This document shows positions 1 to 12,200 of a stretch of DNA of 64,000 bases, piece after piece; position 1 is the stretch's first letter, and each line of letters opens with the position of its first letter. The position numbers and the translations under genes are program-made. This DNA is from Eumeta japonica (Eukaryota > Arthropoda > Insecta > Lepidoptera > Psychidae). Location of the stretch: the NCBI GenBank assembly GCA_005406025.1, contig BGZK01000142.1, positions 1 through 64,000 on the forward strand, written 5' to 3'. A model generated the notes under the pieces. It searched no databases. It was not told where the DNA came from and saw only the letters and a program-made list of their open reading frames with translations.

Positions 1-216
1 AAAAATATACGAAAATCACACATTCCACTTCCTCTCCAATACTAGTGAAATAAGTATGGAACCCTCCGCCCACAAGTCCTAATTATTATATAATTAACTA
101 TCTTTTTTATAGTCCATCTCTGTAGACATAATGCGACAAATCGGTTTTAACGACAGATCATTACAATTGATTTTTTAACCTTTTTCAATTTTTAGCAATT
201 CTATAAACAATCTCAC

Positions 217-286
217 CTGACATTGTGAAACGAATTTCAACACATCAGCACAAATGTTTTCATTATCTTCTTTGATTTTCTCTAAT
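217..286 (-). CDS. FAM91A1: FAM91A1 exon, last one inside the window
   Basis: Encodes [20 protein letters not shown] and QCQ, equivalent to human SLQVLNFVHSFQ. Acceptor TTTTCAG, donor CAG|GTGAGA. It needs two carried-in bases, while the previous exon ends in phase 0, so a tiny exon or an indel is missed between 286 and 2320. About 60 more residues are expected off the left edge. Confidence 0.82.
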
Positions 287-3200
287 CTGAAAATAACACA
301 TAATATGAACAATGTTTCATAAAGAATCTATTTTCTTGCCTGAAGTGAGTTATTACATGCGTTATTAAAGATATTTTGGTAAAGAAGTAACACAGAAAAT
401 ATCATGTGGACGGAAAAAAAAATTACGAAGTGCACATATGTTACATGCTTTATGTTTTATTACAACTGATGTAAATATCAAAATAATGTTTGTTTTCATA
501 ATAAAACTGCATAACGAAATTAGCTTTATCAAATCATTAAACAGAAAAAAAATTTAGTGCCAGAGCTTGTGCTTGACATGCCGATTGACAAGATTCAAGC
601 ATTAACTGTAAATATAACTTTAGAGAAAACAAACATTACAAAAACAACAAACCCCATTGTTTATTAACAACAGAACCCATTGTGTATTACTTGTTTCATT
701 ACTTTCGTTTTCAAAAATTCAAGAGGTCATTTATGATTTCAAGGACATATTTACAAATCATATTTAACATTTTTCAGTTTTTTTGACATGTAACTTTCCG
801 TGTGGCTCGAATTTTATTTTGTATGCCAAATATTACTTGTCCTTTGTCAACATCTACAGGTAATTTGTTCAAATATAGACAATTTTTTTTTTTGACATGT
901 TTTAAGGATTCTGAGCCAAAATGGCATAAACGGAATCCTTATAGTTTCGTCATGTCTATCCGTTCGTCCGTCTGTCTGTCCATACATATATCACGGACAT
1001 TTTAGACAAAAACTGCAAGATGTATATTTATGAAATTCGGAGTATAGGTGTCTTGTATAAGTCGCTACTTTGGTAGATAAACAACAAAAATAAGCTGATA
1101 AAAATTGTTTCAGAAAACATCAACGTATGGCACATATTTCGACAGTCCTTTTAAAAGCACTAAGGTTTCAAAGCAATTTTTTTTGATTAATTGAATATTT
1201 TTGGAAATAATTGCTCCGAAAGTAACAGAAATTGTGTCTCACCCATCTATTTTTTAAACTGTATCATTTTTAAGTTATTTTCAAAAATTGTGCTTCTGAA
1301 CAAAAGGATTTAAGCGCCTCGAACATACGCTCTTTGGCTGGTGCACTAGTTTTAGAGTAACAGTCGACATACCTATCTGTTTCTCTAATTACAGGCCACT
1401 AAAATACTTATACCTATGTTGTGCGTGAAATATAGAAAAAAGTGTAACATCGTTTTTTTCATCTATATAACATTTCTTTGTAGTAATGGCTTCGGAACCC
1501 TACAGTGAATATGGGCCAACATGTTCTTGCCCGGTTTTCATTATTATCTTCTATTGTGTCGAATGGTAAGACTGATTGCTAGTCTTCTTCATGATTGTAT
1601 AATCATATTGAAAATTGTTTTTTTTTCTGACATTCTAAAAAAGGTTGTGTCTATTTGTAATGCACTATATGTTAAACATTTTGTTGAAAATACAAATATA
1701 GACTATTTTGATGCAGTAGGGATAAAATATTGTAAGAAATTATATTGGTAATAAATTACTTGGTTACAAATGTTAATTCACACCATTTCAAAAATTAATG
1801 TTAATGTAAGGTTAAGGATATTTTATAACATAATAAGATGTTGAGCAAAGCGATTGTCCGATTTCCTGCAGAGCGTAATAATTACACATCATCTCAAATT
1901 GTGAAAATATAAACTCTCAGTGAATGCCTTATCTAATATGAATTGGGTGTGACCCCAGATTTAAATGAATACAAATTTAAGAGTAGTAAATAACGATAAA
2001 TACATTAGTTATTATAAATTAGATGTAACTCAATTTCATACTCTCGAATACTTTAAGGATCAACAAATTTTCTGTAAACCGATTTTGATGAAATAATGCC
2101 TATACATTGCTCCAAGCTACACTGATTACGTGTAAAAACCCCATAAAAATGCGTGTTGTACTATTGGTAATTAGCATGTTCAAAAAGAAGACAAACAAAG
2201 TTTATGAAAATAGTCTTGCAAAAGAGCAATCTATTTTTGACTAGTATTGTCAATGTACAGACACGATTTAATTTAACAAATGTATTTAACCACCCCTCTA
2301 ATTATAATTAAAAAAATACTAACACTTCTGGCTTAGCGAGTCGCTCGACAATACATCGACATATCCTTTCACACAGCGTCTCTTCAAACAATGGAATGCC
2401 AAACTGGAGATCCAAAATAGTCCATTTCTGAAACCATAATAAATTATTTTGTTCTGTAATTATATATATATTTAGAGGAATGGTATAGTTTTATAAAAAA
2501 AGTGAAAAAGAATCTAAATGTATTGTTGACAGACAATGAGTACTGAACTGTGAAGCCTAGGTGGCGTACAGTTTTCTTCAAAATAAAATCCTATTCAAAA
2601 TAAGATTCAATCAATATCATGGACCATGTGCAAGAGTAATTCAGTTCCAGTGGTGTCGGTAGTATTGCACAGACGGTTATTAATTGCTTTAATCTTGGTA
2701 GTTAACTATCTACCACTGTAGGAATTTATTACATTAACCCATTAAAATTTACCTCGGGTCTGCAAGTCTCCTCATCAGACAAGTTATGGACGTCCACGCC
2801 GCTATCACCTTCCGCCGCCCCGATTTCACTCAACTTATCCGACAGTTGAGTGAACATCGAAATTGTTTCTTCGGCGGGACTCAATAGATTCGCGGGATTT
2901 TTCTCAATCTCTAAGCTTTCTATAGGACCTTCTATTTTAACTAAATCATCACTGCAAGCGATAGACTCTTTACTTCTAGATGTCTCCTTGGAATGCACAT
3001 CCGTTTTGTCCTTCAAATCTTCTATACTCGTTGAGCACGAATGTATGGGCACCAGGTCGTCGCTGCAAGCTATGGATTCTTTGCTCCTATGCTTGTTCTT
3101 GGTGTCGATAATGGCTAGACTGTCTAGTTCTTCACATAGTAACTGTCCGCATTCGACGCTCGTGAAGCCATTGGCTGGGGAACTATTTTTGCTTTCCGTG

Positions 3201-6200
3201 CTGGGCGTGATGGCGAAGTGCGACTCTATAGGTGATTGCAAACGAACATTTGAAGTTCTCATGAATTCTTCTTTACTCATATCCCCACATTCTGAAGAAG
3301 ACAGAGACACCTCGCTGATGGGTTTAGCTGTGCCACACGTCTCCTTTCTCTTTCTCGGCAATGCTGCAATGTGACAATTTACATTTGTGGTGAAATTTCT
3401 TTAAATGTATGCTGTACTTTGAATAATGCATTATCAATGTAATATTCTAAATTAATTTAAACATAAGTTTAAGACTGTTGAATGTTTTACCACAATTATT
3501 ATGATTTATTTCAACAGAAAATAATAACAAAAGAAGCATTAATTTATGTATATATACTATAATATATAAATTGCCATTTCAACTGATTCCTAAAAAGTTG
3601 TAAAATGCGAGTAAAGGCTCCCCGCGCCTAGGTTTTGTACAACAACACTATGCCCTACACACATTGACTAGTCTTTATAAATATTTGTTATTTTACTTTA
3701 AGAGTTTTTACTATAATCACACCAGTATGCCATTGGTTTGTACACAATTTTTAGGATAAATAAAAACCAAAAACGTTTAAACGTTTAAAAACGTGTTTCT
3801 TGAACAAGCATTCCCATTTCCTTTTTCATTGTTCAGTAGGATATCAGCTACAATAACAGATATTCTGAGAAAACTTCAACCAATTACCTATTATTATTCA
3901 AAAATCATCCATTTAATAGAAGGAAAAATGGGTAGACAGGTTTAGTAATACAATCCGTTGGCATCCTTTGAGTACAGAGACATTTCCTCACCAAGCTGCA
4001 CGGCGGGCGGCGGGTGGGCACAGCCAAGGTCGGGCACGCCAACGTCGGCCAGCGTCACGTAGCCGGCGGAGCGCGCCAGCCGCAGCCGCCGCGCCAGCCG
4101 CCGCAATCCGGCGTGCCTTCCCCACAGCACAGAATCTGATAGAAACAGTATTCATGTCACGATTTCGATTATAGTTGACAATGTATCTTTTTGATTTCAA
4201 TCATTTACTAGCACACCCGCTCATTGTGGGACACACGACGTCGAACTTTATAATACGTCCCTTGAGCGCTTTTCGAATTTGTATGAAGATTGAATAAAAA
4301 ACCGGCCAAGTACAAATAGCACCCTGAGGTTTCGTGCGTTGTACTATAAATTATGTATGTAGATATCTCATATGTCAAGTCTTGATGATTTTTTATGTTT
4401 TCAATATCGACACTGACGTGATATTGGACTCGAGATTCCGAAACTTGCATTTTTTTTTCATATTTCGTATTTCATATATATATGACAAATCGTCGATTTT
4501 AATATTTTTTTTCTTTACTTATGCTGTGAAGTTTAAAAATATGAGACTATGAAACGTATCGAAATTTATGTTTCAGCCACATTTTTTGATCACATTCACT
4601 AAGAAGATTGATTTTTTACAGCTTCAAGGGATAAGTAATCGATGACAAACATAAGTATTTCATGTTAATTTAAACTTGATACCTCCACACGTTCCTGTGA
4701 AAAAGGATCTTGACAGACAGATGGAGAACATAGTGATCCTATAAGGGTTCCATTTTCCTTTAGAGGTATGGAAACTTACAAATCAGTGATCACTTGCAAA
4801 GTGTAAGTACATAATTGTAAAGGTTTCAAGATTTGTTACGTCAATATAGTCTATGGACTAATAATGTTCTTAAAAGCGACCAATGTCCAAGAGTGAGACT
4901 AAACGATTGTGTAAGTTCAAAAAAAAACACTCTACACTCAGGTCTCCATTTTAACTATTCATGAATTGCTCAGAAACGATAAAGAGGGAATAACTTGAAA
5001 ATCTAATACCTAGAGCTCATTGACAGACGAAAAGCGAAATAACAAGGGCGGGCAACTACTCCATGTACGCAATAAGTTGAATACAAGAAAACAAATGATA
5101 TGGCATTAAGGCCTAATTCGGGATAATTTTTCACTGTACCAAATTTGAACATAAAAAGAGGGTTAAAAATATTGTTACTGAAAATTTGCATAATTGTTCT
5201 GCTTATTAATTTATATGAGCCACAAAAATTAACTTATTATTACAATAAGAAATGACAAATTACTGATTCCTTAAGAGCACAGGAAATAAATAATTTTCAA
5301 TTTCCAAATTCGAAGCTCATAAATTTTATTAGATAGAAGGTTAATCCAAAAAAGTTTTCTTATTAAATCGAAATCATAGTGCACTTTTAACTACATGCAT
5401 ATAGTCATATTTACCTTGAAAAAAAGAGTGTTAAACAAATAATTCGTAAACAAAATTTTCAGAAACAACATTCTTTCCACATTTAAACTCATGTCTTAAA
5501 AATATTTTGTTATTAGAAAATAGAAAGTATTGGTTCATAAATAAGCTGGAATATTAAACATACAAACCGGCGCTATTGTCTCCGTCCGGCGGAAACATAA
5601 CGTGTTTGAGCGCTGCCGGCTGTCGCACGCCGATCGCTTGTAGCATGACGGGGCCGCGGCGAAGCGCCGAGTTCGCGGCGGCGAGCGCTGCGGCCGCTGG
5701 GAGGGCGCCGCTGGTGCCCGCCGATGTCTCCAATGCCGCCTCAGCGCCCCACCACACCACCAGCAAACGGGAAAAGCCCAAAAGGAGACGGGGCACTGCA
5801 CGGAGTTGTGTGCCTGCAAAAATAATTATTATTAATACCAGTGAATGAAAAACGCTTAATTAACTTCAGAAAAATTAACATACAGAGTTCCAGATTTACA
5901 CTGCTGAGATGATTTCGATGAAATGTTTAATACAGTGTTTGGCATTTTACCATGAGGATATGCCGCAGATGTACATATAATTTTCATGTTAATTAAGCGG
6001 GTCGTTCGGGCGATTAAAAAACTGGGACCTTGAATCTTTAGAGTCAACTTAAATAAATTGTAATCTTAACTTTGGCATCTCAATTTATATATGAATTTAA
6101 TACATGTGAAAAAATGTAAATAGGTTTTGAAAAATTTTTTTTTGAAAAATGGAAAGATCATATATAGTTTTATAACAACAAATTTTTTTTTTTCTGCAAT

Positions 6201-9200
6201 AATTAAAACGCTATCAAAATAAAATTAATTTTGAATCCAGTACCGAAGCAGCGACAACTCCCGAACAAATCCGAGTGCGTGTGACATCATGTTAGTTGTC
6301 ACTCGTAGTAGTATCGGAGATAATAAGTATAGTGCTTTTTGAGTTTTGATTTATTTTATTCTGTCATTGTTAAATACAAAATATATAAAGTCAAATCTCA
6401 AAAGTTACCGCTCTTGTTTTGTACCATTATGTACAAATACTACAAAGACAACTCCGGAAAAATGTTTTTAAATGTTCCTCAAGACGAAACATCGAAAAAA
6501 TGGTTTCAAGCAATGCTCGAGATAATCCTAAAACAAAATCGAACTTTTTTTTGTGAAGATCACTTTGATGTAAGTATTTCATATTCATATTGTCATTATT
6601 TACTTATAATAGCTAAACGCTGCACTGTTATGGAATTGCTATAACATTATGACGTCACAGGTATGGTGTGTCGTGGCGTTCACAGTCACATGATTTTTTA
6701 AATTTTATCAATTTTAATCGCTTATAATTAATTGTAAATAATTTTTTTTTCATTTTTCTAATAACATATCAATAAAATTAATAATTAAGTTTTAAAATAC
6801 ATAAAAAAAATAAATATATCTTTTTTTCAAATTCCCAATTGCTTGAGAAAAATAGTGATTGACATATTTTTAATACAAAAAATTAAAATAAACTATGTTT
6901 ACCTGTCAGTTTACTACATAAAGTCATAATTCTATTGTGTGAGATGTTAATTTGTGGAAATCCATAATAAATGCTCCGAATCTCTATCCAAAGAATTGAA
7001 TATTGATTCAAGAGGATTAACAGATATTTAACACCTAAGCAAGTGTTAATTTTATAATTATCTATACCATTAATCATCATAATGTTACTTTTTGTTAATA
7101 ATCATTATAAAACACGACAGAAACCAGTATGCACCTAACTTACCATAACAACAAAACATACCATAGTAACAGCTTGTGTTAACACCATCAAAATGCCTAC
7201 ATTACATGATTATCCACATGGCGAGTATACCAGCCATACTGAGGTGGCTTGGGCGCCGGTGATTTGCAGGCATAAAATTATAAACAATACTATACATCGT
7301 AGCAACATAATATCTTTGCAAACTGTCCTTTGAATTTGTTGTATTACCAGAAGTTTTTTAGTTCTTGTCAATTTAGAGGAGTTGAGAAATTTTAATTCTT
7401 TTTCTTCAATGTACTTAATACCTATAATTTAATGTTTGAGTTGGATAGAGTTTTTTATAAATATTGCACTATAAACTGAGTTTCATAAGTTTTTGGAATC
7501 AAATATGTCTAATTGAACTGCAAATACATGTGGTTTACCAGAATGGCATGCACGTATGCACATGTGCACATTAGTATCCAAACATTCTTAACACATCTCA
7601 GAGAAGGTGGTATGACAAGGTTCCATTTTACTTTGATTTGAAATGCTACTGCATATAATAATATTGACATGTTAAAATTCGGGTCCAATGCTCAAGTGAC
7701 GGACCAAAATAATGGCTTGAAAGTGTGAATATTAACATGAAAGTATGTGAAAATTATTTCTAATAGTGCATAAATCCAGAAATATCAAATTACAATATAC
7801 CATCTAAATATCGGCATTACCTTTGGTGAGTAGTAACGTAGGCGGTCCATAACCGGCCACATGGTAAAGGTAGAGGCGCATCCAAGGTGAGGCAGTCTCA
7901 GGCGGCGCAGGCCCGATGTGGGGCAAAGCGCCGGCCGCGGCAGCGCCTCGACATAACGGCACCGGCTCGTATTGCTAACCACAGGGGCACAACTATTTAA
8001 AAAATACTAGCACATTACCAATCTAAGTTTAGTGTTTTTATATTGTTATTAAATATAAAACAGTCGGTCAAGCACCCTCGCGTGAATATAAAATAATCAT
8101 AATATACCATATAGAATCGATAATACATCTTTCCGTAAATATTCATAATCTCTTTCTTTTTTTTGAATAACTGAAACAATAGTTATTGAAGTAGCCGTTT
8201 CTGAGAACGTGTTCTAAAAATTTAGGATGTTTCAACCTTGCGACCTCGCTGAAGGTCGTGTGTCACGCCGCCCCCCTAGTTCACCATAAGTCACGCCCTT
8301 CACGAAATGCGGCCAGTCTCGCCATGGCGGTCGAGCGTGACGCCGCATTTCCCTAGCTAAGGATGAAACACGACAACGTGCGGTCGTTGAACTTTCAAGG
8401 AAATTTAGGTACTTTGTTATAAGTGTTACATTTACGATATTAATGTTTTTTGAACTAAGATTGTGTGTGATTAATATTGAAATGTTTAATAACAATTTCT
8501 TTCACTGCTATCAAATATGCAAACATGATTTACTGTTGGGGACTTTGCAGAGGTGACATTGCTGCTGTTCTAAAACTTCATAGTGTAACTTACCCTGACA
8601 GTCAATAACCTGCGAGTCCGCATGTAATATTACATGTAAACGATAATGTGTATCGTTTACGGGAAAACTCGCCATAGTTTACATTTTTTGTTTAGAAGGA
8701 ACACATGTGGAAAATCAGATACTAATGCAAAAATACTTCGGCAACTTTTACATCACTGACAACATCAAGTGTCATTTAGAGGTAAGTGACTAGATAAATT
8801 CTTTAAAAATAGTATTTCGCATAGCAATAGCATATCGAGCGCGTGGCAGAATTCGAGTTCGTCACATGCCTCGCCACCCGTCGTTGAGTGGCGGTGGCGC
8901 GCGGCAAGCGACGGTCGCGCTTTTACTCTAACCGACCATTTAGTAGGATTGTGTCTATACTATTTTATATTATTTATAAGTATATTTTCAATGGCATACT
9001 TTTGTTATAGTAATTTTGGAAAGTTGTTCTTAAAAAGAAGATTCAAAATATTTGCGGAAAAATGCATGATCGATTCTATCCTGTATACAATTACATTAAT
9101 TTTAGATTTCGATTCTCTAAATGCCAATTCCGATCCAAGTTATTAAAAACAACATTACCAACAAAAAAAAAAAAATAGTTTTCATGATAAAACTATGTTT

Positions 9201-12200
9201 CTCACAGTGAATGAACGAACTCACGTCAAAAAGTTTGTAATCGCATTTTTGGTTTCAAGGAATCCTCAAAAATATTCAAGTTGCAATCTTTTATTTTACT
9301 TAATTAGTTAGTTACAATAGAAACTTGTATTCTAAATTTAGAATTTCTAAAATCAACAGTTGTAGCTGTGTTGACTAATAAATTAATCATTGAGGCATTA
9401 CTTTTTATATGTAAATAAATAGCTTCTTACTGTACTATGAGAAACAGCACATATGAGCTTAAAGTTGTCTTTGTAAATTAAAATATTCTATATGTCAATA
9501 TGAATATATGTAATTTATTCTTTTCTGCTATTTAAATAGTGTCGAGTTTATGATTTTGTAATGCTTTTTTAAATACATTCAATCTTAAATCCTGACTTCT
9601 GTTTATACACAATTATAAAATATGTATTTTCTCACATTTGAATAAAAGTGTAGAGATTTACCTATATTTAGTGGTGAGTAGCCTGGCTCGCGCGGCGGTG
9701 CCCAAGGCGTGTAGCGCCTCGCATCGCAGCAGGTCCAATGGCCTCAGGCGCGGCCGCAAAGTCCGCACGGCCGTGCGCAGGGACAGCGCCGCAGCGAGGT
9801 ACCGGCGCGCCTCGCCTTCTATTTCTGGATCTGCAGCTACCTAAATAGATACAATTAACTCCCGTTAGTAGCTTTTGAGTATAGAACCCTAAAACACAAT
9901 AGAAATAAATCTATCTCCAGTGTCACAATTTTTTTTTTTGCATTGTGTCAATGCCTCGAAAGTGAAAATAAAAATGTAGTCTCACATCATAAAAGGTTAA
10001 TATTTATTTAGAGATACTCTGCGTTCTAAATATTATCATAATGACCAAAGAAAATATTTAGGTGCTGAAAATGAAAAAATGAGATATGGAAGGAGACATC
10101 GAAACAGAGAAATTGAGATGAAAAGGGAGGGAGTTGAATGAGATGAATAATGAAAGAGGGTAGTATCAAGATTTATATTAGTAATAAGAACAACATCAGG
10201 TTTAAGATCAAGATTTTCATAAAAATTAATGTCTACCAAGATTCATTTACCAAGCAGGCGAAGATGCAAGCAAAAGTTGGCAACAGATAATATAACATTA
10301 AATGAAAAAAAAAATACATTACCCTCATTTAAGTAAACCAGATGCATTTTTTGTACTTAGTACATTCAAATTGAGTTCCTAAGCAACTGGATATTAAATC
10401 ACCTCGGCTAGAGTACTCCATGTAATATGTGTTGCAACAAACACTTACCTGGATTACTTTTTTTTTGTATAAAGTAAATTAAAAAAAAAAGTAATTATAC
10501 TTACTTTATCCAATTCTACTAGAAGGCTATCCAAACTTTCATCACACAGCTTTCCAACTTCAAACAATGTCACAGCATGACTTTTTTAAGGTCCTAAAAC
10601 AGTAGAAAATATATTAAACTATAGAAGTTAGGAAATTAAAATAAAAATACAAGTTATTTTGTTTGGAAAACATGAGCTATATTGTAAACTGATTATTTTA
10701 AAGTATGCTCAGATTTACATCTACTATAAAATAGACTCAATTGAAAAAGAACAATTTGTTGATTATTATCAATGTACTGTACATACATTAAATTGAGGGA
10801 GCTGAATAATTAAAAAAGCCTACTTATCTGGATTGTCAGTTTATTAACAATGACAAGCATTACAAATACATTGATAGGAGGTTGAAAGCGGAACATGAAG
10901 GAATGGGGCCTTACATGCTGTTATGAGTAGCAAACACATTCCACATGAAGAGCATCTAACATATCCGTAGACAAATTGTAATTTTAACAATTTTATATTT
11001 GTTTATGAAAATTGAGTTATAACCTTAGTTAAATGAGAGTTACAGTCACAAAAACCATTTTTTTTTGTCTAAAAATTTTAAGACTGGGGGCTTAATTGAT
11101 GCAAAATTTTAAATTGTAGATTCAACACCCTGGTCATGACATCTTTGCAGTGTATGTATGAAAGTTATTTTACAAATAGATGTAGCAACAATATAGTATG
11201 ATATAGTAGCCTTAAGAGAGAATAATTGACTTGGAAGAGGTAGTGACTAGAATGGAAAAGGGTACATTGAAGTTGTTTGGTCATCCGAGAGAACAAACAA
11301 AAGTATTTTGATGAATAAAATTTATAGAACATGTGATTAAAAAATCATCAAGGAATTTTACTGAAAAATTGTAGACACAATTGGTGGCATACTAAAAAAA
11401 GACTAAGATATTAGTAACGGAAATTAATGAGGTTGCATGAATCCATTGGTGGATATATTTAAGCAAGGGAAGTGTATGAAAATTCTATCAGGTAGAGACA
11501 TGTGGCCTCTGCCTAATATTCCTATAAGTATGTGTGATGTTATTACATTTAATCTATTAAAATTTCAACTGCTTTTTGGTCTAGTCTCATGATTACTTTA
11601 TGTGTTATTGGCTATCATCAGAATCATATAAAAGAAAATTATCATTCTAAATATTATTAAATATCTGTACTTAAAGAAACAATGCTTGTATTATTACACT
11701 ACAATTTGGCAAATGGCCCTAACAATTGCGATGAAAGCTTTTATTTTGAGAAAAGTTTGATTATCAAGTTTATCCAGATGGGTGCCTTCTCTGGAAAAAT
11801 TATATAAAAGAAATTTTACAAGTTCTTGTATTTAGCGCCATTTCTAGGATTTTGAGGTAATTGCACCATTAATATGTCATTGTTTCTCAATAACAAATAA
11901 CATTACATAAACAAAGTAATGTTATATATGTTTGAATGAATATATTTATTGTTGACAATGAACATAAGTAACTGCTCCCATGGAAAAATTATTTTATTCC
12001 CAAGGCAAACTCAAAAAAGCGCCGAACAAAGCTCCATTATCCAAGTACTATTGTATTAATTGTATGTTGTATTAATTTTTGTAATATTGTCAACAACAAA
12101 TGACAAGGTTAGCACGTCACATAGACTCGCAAAAATTAAAAATTTGAAACTGATCATAACTAATACTTATCCATTATACTCTTCTCCATGATTAGCTACA

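Noticed and set aside
2850..3374. 174-codon plus-strand frame
   Set aside because: It is the antisense shadow of the long FAM91A1 linker exon.
3942..4200. Three overlapping Ala/Arg-rich frames on both strands
   Set aside because: Only the minus frame with [14 protein letters not shown] fits; the others are shadows caused by high GC.
5535..5848. Extra frames over the GC-rich exon at 5568-5813
   Set aside because: Frame shadows; splice phase and homology select one.
7785..7982. Minus-strand frame starting [10 protein letters not shown]
   Set aside because: Wrong frame of a real FAM91A1 exon; the frame with PHIGPAPPE is the one supported by homology.
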